Shown here: positions 45,081 to 50,944 of the stretch, piece by piece
Numbering within the stretch: the first letter of the stretch is position 1
How the letters are laid out: every line of letters begins with the position of its first letter
From: UBA1756 sp045627805
Lineage (GTDB): Bacteria; Bacteroidota; Bacteroidia; Bacteroidales; WCHB1-69
Reading direction: 5' to 3'
DNA length: 50,944 nucleotides
NCBI GenBank assembly: GCA_045627805.1
Contig: JAZQOJ010000118.1
Location: forward strand, 1 to 50,944
Made by a program: the position numbers and the translations under genes
The notes under the pieces: model-generated
What the model saw: the letters and a program-made list of their open reading frames with translations, nothing else
Told to the model about the DNA's origin: nothing
The model's database searches: none

Positions 45081-45362
45081 TTAGAAATCGTCATCTTCGT
45101 CATCGGAATAGCCGAGTTCCGCATCTTCCAGTTCGTCCAATTCATCGGTCAGCTTTTCCCATTCCTCGTCGAGTTTCTGCATCTTTTTCAGGATCTTTGT
45201 CTTTTTCGAGACCGATTCCGTCTCGTCGTACTCATCTTCCAGCTGATCCATTTCAGCTTCCAACTTGTCAATTTTCTTTTCCAAACGATCTGCCTTGCTA
45301 CCACAAGAAATCATTGCAAAGCAAAAAATTCCAATCATCATAAAAGTCAATAATTTTTTCAT
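45081..45362 (-). CDS. Small coiled-coil lipoprotein
   Basis: Protein of 93 residues: signal peptide ending in AMISC (lipidated C20), then one long highly charged coiled coil (ADRLEKKIDKLEAEMDQLED ... KLTDELDELEDAE) and an acidic end SDDEDDDF. It resembles Lpp-like or periplasmic spacer lipoproteins in form, but no family is recognised. It lies 52 bases before the Ser/Asp-tract lipoprotein and may share a transcript with it; both have acidic C-termini. Confidence 0.78.
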   Translation of the reverse strand: MKKLLTFMMIGIFCFAMISCGSKADRLEKKIDKLEAEMDQLEDEYDETESVSKKTKILKKMQKLDEEWEKLTDELDELEDAELGYSDDEDDDF

Positions 45363-45415
45363 AATTTAAAATTTTGGTTATACAACAGGAACTCTTTCCC
45401 TTTTAAAATGTGCTG

Positions 45416-45423
45416 CAAAAATA
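45416..45423 (-). promoter_or_regulatory. -7 box (TATTTTTG) for the small lipoprotein genes
   Basis: TATTTTTG on the minus strand, 53 bases before the start of the 93-residue lipoprotein; no clear -33 TTG. Confidence 0.45.
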
Positions 45424-45569
45424 AAGGATAAAGGAATAAGTCGTTTGGTCCGAATTGGTCCGCTTTGAGCGAGGTGCGCGGGAGTGGCTTGGCGATTTTC
45501 CTTTTCCCGCTTGCTCATTTTGCAAGCCCCAAATCGGCAAGGCGAAAAAGGGATATTCCTGAAATAAAA

Positions 45570-45606
45570 AGCGCAGTACTCACTTCGAATGAAAAAGTAC
45601 TGCGCT
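45570..45606. repeat. 11-bp perfect hairpin inside R1
   Basis: AGCGCAGTACT and AGTACTGCGCT flank a 15-base loop; ATATTCCT before and AGGAATAT after can add an outer stem. Present identically in the other copy at 49225-49261. Confidence 0.9.
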
Positions 45607-45862
45607 AAGGAATATTCACTGCGGGAGTGTGGGCGGGTGAGGGAATATTTATACGGAATCATCCCCTTTCATCTTGTAAATGCCACAATGATGGGAGCGA
45701 TATGTTCGCATAATGGATGAAACGGTTATGCGGTTAAATGGTGGAATGGACGAATGCCGCCTGCGGCGTGAAATAGGAAATGCGCTGGAAATTTCAAGGA
45801 AATTATCAGGAAATTTTTTCGGCGTACAAATCAACAAGACTAAAAGGGATAATTCTGTATTT

Positions 45863-45892
45863 ATAGGCAGTCGCCTTGCGGCAACCACCTAT
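45863..45892. promoter_or_regulatory. Imperfect inverted repeat upstream of the abiEi promoter
   Basis: ATAGGCAGTCGCC and GGCAACCACCTAT pair at 10 of 13 positions around TTGC, 34 bases before the -33 box. It could be an operator or a hairpin. Confidence 0.4.
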
Positions 45893-45926
45893 GTATTGTA
45901 TTGCAGAGAAAAAATTTTGTACCGGA

Positions 45927-45956
45927 TTGTTTTTTCAAAAAATAAGTGTATTTTTG
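45927..45956 (+). promoter_or_regulatory. Promoter at the 3' end of R1, for abiEi-abiEii
   Basis: TTG (45927-45929), 19 bases, TATTTTTG (45949-45956). The start codon of abiEi is 28 bases further. R1 homology stops at the last base of the -7 box. Confidence 0.75.
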
Positions 45957-45984
45957 CGAACTGAAAATAAGAAAATATCTAATT

Positions 45985-46554
45985 ATGAGTTTGCAAAACA
46001 ATATCCTTAAACTGATACTGAAAAGCGATAAAACAGTATTTACGATGCAAACGTTAGTGATGCTAAGTGGCGAAAGTGATGGCAACCGACTTGCCGGGCA
46101 GCTGCATTATTATGCAAAGCAAGGAGAGATACGGAACCCTCGGCGCGGCATATACACCAAATTATCGTACGACGAGAAAGAGATGGCTTGTGCGGTTTTT
46201 TCGCCCGCTTACCTATCAATGGAATACGTATTGCAACGTGCGGGAATAACATTTCAGTACGATGACACTATCACCGCTATCAGTTATTTGAATCGCACCA
46301 TAGAAATTGATGCCAAAATCTATTCATTTCGCCAGATTAATCCGCGATTGTGGTGCACCTTCGACGGCATAAAATTAGAAAACGGCTACGCCATTGCGAC
46401 CCCCGAACGTGCTTTCCTTGATACACTTTACCTAAGCGCCGGCAATTGTCATTTCGACAATCTTCATATTCTTAACAAAAAGATAGTCAGTCAGTTATTA
46501 CCCAATTATCAATCCAGGGCACTTACTGAACGAACGCTTACGCTATTAAAATAA
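45985..46554 (+). CDS. AbiEi-like antitoxin (type IV toxin-antitoxin)
   Basis: Antitoxin and likely autorepressor of 189 residues. The N-terminal winged-helix part (LQNNILKLILKSDKTVFTM, LHYYAKQGEIRNPRRGIYTK) and the later strand ATPERAFLDTLYLS are the AbiEi pattern. Members of this family neutralise a nucleotidyltransferase toxin without contacting it directly and can block phage infection when the pair is activated. ATG at 45985 is used; the longer frame starts inside R1. Five bases separate it from the toxin gene. AT-rich compared with the core genes, which suggests transfer. Confidence 0.87.
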   Translation: MSLQNNILKLILKSDKTVFTMQTLVMLSGESDGNRLAGQLHYYAKQGEIRNPRRGIYTKLSYDEKEMACAVFSPAYLSMEYVLQRAGITFQYDDTITAISYLNRTIEIDAKIYSFRQINPRLWCTFDGIKLENGYAIATPERAFLDTLYLSAGNCHFDNLHILNKKIVSQLLPNYQSRALTERTLTLLK

Positions 46555-46559
46555 TTACT

Positions 46560-47447
46560 ATGAGAACACTTCCCATTAACACACAACAGCACAGTTTCAT
46601 TATGTCGCGAATTTTGCTGACCATTTTTCAAGACAAAGAGCTGAGTTTGCTTTTAGGTTTCAAAGGAGGAACTTCATTAATGTTCTTTCATAACCTGCCC
46701 CGTTTTTCTACTGATTTAGATTTCAATCTATTGGATAACAATCAGCAGAAAACGGTTTGTACTAAACTGAAGACTATTTTGCTTCGTTTTGGGAAGATTG
46801 TTGACGAAGCCGAAAAGTTCTATGGTCCGATATTTGTTTTGGATTACGGCAAAGGAGAAAGAAAACTGAAAGTGGAAGTCAGCGCGCGGCATTACGACAA
46901 CCATTACGAAATGCAGTCGTTGGCAGGTACGTCTATTCGAGTGATGACTATGCCCGATATGTTTGCCCACAAACTTTGTGCCTTAGGCGAACGCTCAACC
47001 CCACGCGATTTGTTTGACATTTGGTTCTTTCTCAAGCAAAGCTGCGAAATCAACGAAAATATTGTTCAACTGCGAACGGGGTTGTCAATCTCCGAATATG
47101 CTCATATTTGTGCCGAACAAGTTAAGAGCATTAGTTCCAAAGAGTTGATGCAAGGTTTGGGAGAAGTGGTTAGCGACCGGCAAAAAAGTTTTATTCGCAA
47201 TGGCATAATTGATGAAACCGCCTCGATGTTAGAGCTCTTTTCCACATTTCCATTGATAGCAAAACAAGCTCTATCGCAACGGATGCAGTTAATACGCAAT
47301 TATCCCGACATCATTCGCCAATTGTGCGATGTGGATGTAGATATCAGCACATTGAGTGAAGAGATGTTGCATCAGATTCTTGTTGCAGGTGCTACCATAG
47401 AACTCAAAACCAAGCATTCGCAAACGATTCAATTCCACTATGAATAA
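46560..47447 (+). CDS. AbiEii/AbiGii-family nucleotidyltransferase toxin
   Basis: Toxin of 295 residues with the family's nucleotidyltransferase core: FKGGTSLMF (G36, G37, S39) and RFSTDLDFNLL with catalytic D52 and D54, a later strand LKVEVSARH, and the helix block MPDMFAHKLCALGERSTPRDLFDIWF. The C-terminal half is helical. AbiEii-type toxins use nucleotides to modify an essential target (GTP-binding in the founding member, tRNA acceptor ends in mycobacterial relatives). Directly downstream of AbiEi. R2 begins 15 bases after the stop. Confidence 0.9.
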   Translation: MRTLPINTQQHSFIMSRILLTIFQDKELSLLLGFKGGTSLMFFHNLPRFSTDLDFNLLDNNQQKTVCTKLKTILLRFGKIVDEAEKFYGPIFVLDYGKGERKLKVEVSARHYDNHYEMQSLAGTSIRVMTMPDMFAHKLCALGERSTPRDLFDIWFFLKQSCEINENIVQLRTGLSISEYAHICAEQVKSISSKELMQGLGEVVSDRQKSFIRNGIIDETASMLELFSTFPLIAKQALSQRMQLIRNYPDIIRQLCDVDVDISTLSEEMLHQILVAGATIELKTKHSQTIQFHYE

Positions 47448-47462
47448 ATTTTAGTTTTCTCT

Positions 47463-47551
47463 CTACAACATTTCAAAGAACGTGGTGCCGATTTCTTTCG
47501 GCTTGGGCAAATGCGACTGCGGTGCCCAGCTCCACAAGACAAGGGAAAATG
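47463..47551 (+). repeat. R2 repeat, copy 1 (after abiEii)
   Basis: The first 60 bases, starting CTACAACATTTCAAAGAACG, are identical to copy 2 at 49048; the rest is diverged but alignable. It contains the hairpin GCCGA-TTTCTT-TCGGC (47487-47502), with no T run after it. Confidence 0.92.
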
Positions 47552-47575
47552 AGCACAAAAACCGGGTATAAATTA

Positions 47576-47619
47576 GAGGATTTCAATTATCCCGTATTAA
47601 AATTTACGAGGATTTGAAT
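47576..47619 (+). promoter_or_regulatory. Direct repeats upstream of ATPase 1
   Basis: GAGGATTTCAAT (47576-47587) and GAGGATTTGAAT (47608-47619), 32 bases apart (about three helical turns), in the AT-rich leader. Possible operator. Confidence 0.35.
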
Positions 47620-47679
47620 AATTTAATAATATTTTTTTGGAGGAATTTAATATCATTATCATTGCATTGTTTATTTCAG

Positions 47680-47687
47680 TATCTTTG
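47680..47687 (+). promoter_or_regulatory. -7 box (TATCTTTG) for ATPase 1
   Basis: TATCTTTG 21 bases before the start codon; spacing to the nearest upstream TTG is off, so only the -7 box is supported. Confidence 0.5.
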
Positions 47688-47708
47688 CAGCCATAAAATG
47701 ACTGGAAA

Positions 47709-49040
47709 ATGGAACAGCTTTTCAAAAGAAAATTGTACGACAAACTGCTTGCTTGGAAAAGGGAAAGCAACGGGCAGACCGCTATTCTGATTGAAGGGGC
47801 GCGACGTGTGGGAAAATCCACCCTCGTGGAACAATTTGCTATGAACGAATATCAGTCCTATCTGCTTATTGATTTCAATAAAGCGTCAAGACAGACAAAA
47901 GCACTTTTCGAAGACCTTGTAGATTTGGATTACCTCTTTTTGTCGCTGCAAGCCGCCTACAACAAGGTGCTGGTACCGCGCAAGTCTGTTATAATTTTTG
48001 ATGAAGTGCAGCAATGTCCGTTCGCACGTCAAGCCATCAAATACCTTGTGCAAGATGGCCGCTACGACTATATTGAGACGGGGTCGCTCATCAGTATCAA
48101 GAAGAATGTCAAGGACATAACCATTCCCAGCGAAGAGGAGCGCGTGACGATGTTTCCGATGGATTACGAGGAATTCCGTTGGGCGCTTGGCGACACTGCC
48201 ACGATGCCGCTGCTTCAGACATTTTACAATAAACGGTTGCCATTGGGGGCGGCATTGCGTACAAAAATGAGGGAATTCCGTCTTTACGTACTGATTGGCG
48301 GAATGCCGCAAGCCGTCAACACCTATTTGGAGACGCGGGATTTGCAAAAGGTGGACGCAGTCAAACGCAGAATCCTGCAACTATACGATGAAGATTTCCG
48401 GAAAATTGATGACAGTGGCCGAATCAGCAAACTATTTATGTCGGTACCAGGCCAGCTGTCGCGGGCGGCCATGCGTTTTGTTCCCTATCATTCAATAGGC
48501 ACGCAGCAAGAGGATACGATGGTGGGATTTATCCGCGCGATGGAAGACAGTAAAACAGTAAATGTGGTATATGGCGTGAACGATCCTAATGTGGGGCTCG
48601 CACTTTCAAAAAACGAAAGCCAATACAAGATTTTTTTGGCCGACACGGGATTGTTTGTCTCATTGGCCTTTTGGGACAAGCAGTATGCCGACAACATCCT
48701 CTATCAGAAGCTTCTGAGTGACAAGTTGGAAGTAAATCTGGGTTATGTTTACGAGAACGTGGTGGCTCAGTTGTTAGCTTCGGCGGGCAATCAGCTGTTT
48801 TACCATACCTTCCGGAAGGATGACATTCACAGTTATGAGATTGACTTTCTGCTGTCGCGCGGTGAGAAAATAGTGCCGATTGAAGTGAAATCGTCGGGGT
48901 ATCGAACTCACAAGTCATTGGATGCCTTTTGTGCAAAATATTCTTCGCGCATCGGGCAACGGGTTTTGCTATATACAAAAGATACAAGCCACGATGGGCA
49001 GGTTGAGCTTTTTCCAATGCCGATGGCGTGCTGTTTGTGA
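47709..49040 (+). CDS. AAA_14/DUF4143-type ATPase with nuclease-like C-terminus (ATPase 1)
   Basis: Protein of 443 residues. Walker A GARRVGKST (30-38), Walker B IIFDEVQ (D98, E99), an arginine-containing sensor region (IETGSLISIKKN), then a DUF4143 domain. Near the end YEIDFLLSRGEKIVPIEVKS gives D379, E392 and K394, the spacing of a PD-(D/E)XK nuclease-like site. Such ATPases are widespread in Bacteroidota and Archaea, often as accessory genes of unknown function; links to defence or mobile DNA are suspected, not shown. It is bracketed by R2 repeats, which start 7 bases after the stop. Confidence 0.88.
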   Translation: MEQLFKRKLYDKLLAWKRESNGQTAILIEGARRVGKSTLVEQFAMNEYQSYLLIDFNKASRQTKALFEDLVDLDYLFLSLQAAYNKVLVPRKSVIIFDEVQQCPFARQAIKYLVQDGRYDYIETGSLISIKKNVKDITIPSEEERVTMFPMDYEEFRWALGDTATMPLLQTFYNKRLPLGAALRTKMREFRLYVLIGGMPQAVNTYLETRDLQKVDAVKRRILQLYDEDFRKIDDSGRISKLFMSVPGQLSRAAMRFVPYHSIGTQQEDTMVGFIRAMEDSKTVNVVYGVNDPNVGLALSKNESQYKIFLADTGLFVSLAFWDKQYADNILYQKLLSDKLEVNLGYVYENVVAQLLASAGNQLFYHTFRKDDIHSYEIDFLLSRGEKIVPIEVKSSGYRTHKSLDAFCAKYSSRIGQRVLLYTKDTSHDGQVELFPMPMACCL

Positions 49041-49047
49041 TTTCCCC

Positions 49048-49138
49048 CTACAACATTTCAAAGAACGTGGTGCCGATTTCTTTCGGCTTGGGCAAATGCG
49101 ACTGCGGGTGGGGCAGCTCCATAAGTTAATGGGAAATG
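49048..49138 (+). repeat. R2 repeat, copy 2 (after ATPase 1)
   Basis: Shares its first 60 bases exactly with copy 1, and the tail (CAGCTCCA ... GGGAAA) weakly. Only 16 bases separate it from R1 copy B. Confidence 0.92.
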
Positions 49139-49154
49139 CTACTTCTCGTAGTTC

Positions 49155-49602
49155 TCCTTTTCCCGCTTGCTCATTTTGCAAGCCCCAAATCGGCAAGGCG
49201 AAAAAGGGATATTCCTGAAGTAAAAGCGCAGTACTCACTTCGAATGAAAAAGTACTGCGCTAAGGAATATTCTCTGCGGGAGTGTGGACGCGCATGGGAA
49301 TATTTATACGGAATCATCCCCTTTCATCTTGTAAATGCCACAATGATATGTTCGCATAATGGTTGAAACGGTTATGCGGTTAAATGGTGGAATGGACGAA
49401 TGCCGCCTGCGGCGTGAAATAGGAAATGCGCAGGAAATTTCAAGGAAATTATCAGGAAATTTTTTCGGCGTACAAATCAACAAGACTAAAAGGGATAATT
49501 CTGTATTTATAAGCAGTCGCCTTGCGGCAACCACCTATGTATTGTATTGCAGAGAAAAAATTTTGTACCGGATTGTTTTTTCAAAAAATAAGTGTATTTT
49601 TG
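49155..49602 (+). repeat. R1 repeat, copy B
   Basis: 448 bases matching copy A, including the hairpin (49225-49261), the 8-base array (49362-49401) and the terminal promoter. Upstream of ATPase 2. With R2 copy 2 it fills the 660-base gap between the two ATPase genes. Confidence 0.95.
49573..49602 (+). promoter_or_regulatory. Promoter at the 3' end of R1 copy B
   Basis: TTG (49573-49575), 19 bases, TATTTTTG (49595-49602), identical in layout to the abiEi promoter. The leader to the ATPase 2 start is 99-143 bases depending on the start used. Confidence 0.7.
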
Positions 49603-49745
49603 TTGTCGAAAATGTTTTATATAGAAAGCATTTTCTTGTAGTAAATGCTTGTTGCCAAAAGCAGAATAAAACAAATCGTACAATCAAAATCAATTGAAAA
49701 TATGGAAATACTTTTCGGACGACAGCCCTACTTCGTTCCACAAAA

Positions 49746-50897
49746 ATGGACATCGTCAGAGGGTATATGGAACATATCAATTGGGAAGCGCCGATGCTTT
49801 GCATACGCGGGGCAAAAGGCGTGGGAAAGACTACTCTGCTCAAGCAATTTGTGAAACGGCATTTTGCACCAGGTAGTTCGGAAGTGCTCTATTGTTCACT
49901 TGATTGGACCTATTTTGCCACCCACGAATTGTTGGATGTTTCGCAACGCTTTCACCAGCACGGTGGCCGGCTACTGATACTTGATGAGGTCCATAAATAT
50001 GCCAACTGGAGCCGCGAAGTGAAGGAGATTTCCGAAACATATCCCGACTTGCAAATCATCCTCAGCGGTTCTTCGGCTTTGCGTCTTATTGATGGCGATG
50101 CTGACCTGTCGCGCCGATGCGTGGGCTACGATATGCCTGGTCTTTCCTTCAGGGAATATCTCCAATTCTATAAAGGCATTGTCTTGCCGCAATCTTCTCT
50201 CGAAGAGCTACTGAACGACCCTCATCCTTTCGTGGCGCAAGTCAATGAGGCGTGCCGCCCCTTGCTGCATTTTCACGAGTATCTCAAAGTGGGATACTAT
50301 CCTTACTATCTAACCAACCCTATTGATTATTACACGCTGATAGACCAAACCATTTCGCACGCCATTGAAGTGGAATTGCCGCAACTTCGCCACGTGGATC
50401 CAGCCAATTGCCGAAAACTCAAAGCGTTGCTCTCAGTGCTGTCGCAGCAGGTCCCCTTTGAGGTTGACATCGCAAAACTAGCGAATACCATAGGTTTACA
50501 ACGAAACACGGTGGTGGAATACCTCAGCCATTTGAAGGATGCCAAGCTACTGGCACTGCTGTACAGCGACTTGAATTCCGTCAAGAAGATGCAAAAACCG
50601 GACAAGATATACCTTGACAACCCGAACCTGATGTACGCGCTCGCCACTACGTCGGTAAACAAAGGAACCATCCGCGAATGCTTTGCCGTGAGTCAATTGG
50701 CATACGGGCATACCGTGGAGTACAGTAAAAAAGCTGGCGACTTTCGCATAGACGGGAGATGGACCATTGAGATTGGCGGGGCCGATAAAACCTACGACCA
50801 GATAGCAGACGACCCTGAATCTTTCATTTTTGCCGACGACATTGAGAGCGCACATGGTCACAAATTGCCGCTTTGGTTATTGGGTTGCCTATACTAA
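49746..50897 (+). CDS. AAA_14-type ATPase (ATPase 2), possible frameshift at N-terminus
   Basis: Protein of 383 residues from ATG 49746: Walker A GAKGVGKTT (22-30), Walker B LLILDEVHKY (D80, E81), a sensor-like ILSGSSALRL, a winged-helix block (FEVDIAKLANTIGLQRNTVV) and a C-terminal part with FRIDGRWTIEIGG, where the nuclease lysine seen in ATPase 1 is absent. A short frame in another phase, from ATG 49702, encodes MEILFGRQPYFVPQK, which looks like the normal N-terminus of this family and runs into the A5 tract at 49742-49746. One base lost or gained there would fuse the two parts. Either the gene is shifted or translation starts at 49746. R2 begins 7 bases after the stop. Confidence 0.82.
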   Translation: MDIVRGYMEHINWEAPMLCIRGAKGVGKTTLLKQFVKRHFAPGSSEVLYCSLDWTYFATHELLDVSQRFHQHGGRLLILDEVHKYANWSREVKEISETYPDLQIILSGSSALRLIDGDADLSRRCVGYDMPGLSFREYLQFYKGIVLPQSSLEELLNDPHPFVAQVNEACRPLLHFHEYLKVGYYPYYLTNPIDYYTLIDQTISHAIEVELPQLRHVDPANCRKLKALLSVLSQQVPFEVDIAKLANTIGLQRNTVVEYLSHLKDAKLLALLYSDLNSVKKMQKPDKIYLDNPNLMYALATTSVNKGTIRECFAVSQLAYGHTVEYSKKAGDFRIDGRWTIEIGGADKTYDQIADDPESFIFADDIESAHGHKLPLWLLGCLY

Positions 50898-50904
50898 ATT
50901 CTCT

Positions 50905-50944
50905 CTACAATATTTCAAAGAACGTGGTGCCGATTTCTTTCGGC
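50905..50944 (+). repeat. R2 repeat, copy 3 (cut by window end)
   Basis: The first 40 bases match copies 1 and 2 except for one base (CAATATTT for CAACATTT). It starts 7 bases after the ATPase 2 stop, the same offset as at ATPase 1. Confidence 0.88.

Larger units (their letters stand above)
45499..45956 (+). repeat. R1 repeat, copy A
   Basis: 458 bases nearly identical to 49155-49602 (by eye about ten substitutions plus indels of 1 and 9 bases). Contents in order: a GC-rich part, an 11-bp hairpin (45570-45606), an 8-base array (45716-45755) with the small palindrome GCCGCCTGCGGC, a 13-bp imperfect inverted repeat (45863-45892), and a promoter at the very end. It lies directly upstream of abiEi and fills most of the 622-base gap between the small lipoprotein and abiEi. 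Confidence 0.95.

Noticed and set aside
45713..45964. R1 + strand frame of about 80 residues (also at 49359-49697) as a gene
   Set aside because: It is open in both copies, but the copies are nearly identical, so openness says little; it runs through the promoter and hairpins and matches no family.

Overview
The window is bacterial chromosome from a member of the Bacteroidota, most likely the order Bacteroidales. The signs are a type IX secretion (T9SS) sorting domain on a giant repeat protein, a TamL-type outer-membrane assembly lipoprotein, a DUF4270 lipoprotein next to glmS, flotillin-like FloA with a short NfeD partner, CCC-motif and DUF2752 proteins, and many promoters of the Bacteroidota form TAnnTTTG. 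I cannot assign a genus. I recognise no rRNA, tRNA or CRISPR array.

Positions 1-8082 run on the + strand: the 3' end of a MacB-type ABC permease, an OmpR-family response regulator, then a tight run of rfbD, a LolA-like protein, tamL, a RecD-like helicase and a TonB-C-domain protein. Positions 8096-15709 are a compact minus-strand run (nfeD, floA, an exported nitroreductase, uvrA, a nucleoside kinase, miaA). An 800-base gene-free stretch (15732-16535) full of repeats precedes sbcDC on the + strand. Positions 21136-34358 are again minus strand: topB, a TPR protein, mtgA-lpdA-retropepsin-folC, and a starch-synthase-like gene, DUF4270, glmS, dut and mpl. aroA, dxr, rseP and the 1581-residue T9SS repeat protein lie on the + strand, followed by a minus-strand set of small membrane proteins and lipoproteins (43624-45362).

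The last 5.5 kb (45499-50944) is an accessory island. An AbiEi/AbiEii toxin-antitoxin pair and two different AAA_14-type ATPases are separated by two families of long repeats. R1 (about 450 bp, two near-identical copies) sits upstream of abiEi and of the second ATPase; its homology ends exactly at the last base of a good promoter (TTG, 19 bases, TATTTTTG), so it looks like a portable promoter. R2 (60-90 bp, three copies) begins 7-15 bases after the stop codon of abiEii and of each ATPase. The layout R1-abiEi-abiEii-R2-ATPase-R2-R1-ATPase-R2 suggests repeat-bounded gene cassettes. Older fragments of R1 lie inside the 15.8-16.4 kb repeat region, which also has 16-bp terminal inverted repeats, and a degenerate 8-base tandem array related to GGTTAAAC links five loci.

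The core genes cover housekeeping work: cell envelope (tamL, LolA, glmS, mpl, mtgA, rseP), DNA repair and topology (uvrA, sbcDC, topB, the RecD-like helicase), and metabolism (folC, lpdA, dut, aroA, dxr, miaA). The island at the right end is where unusual biology is most likely.
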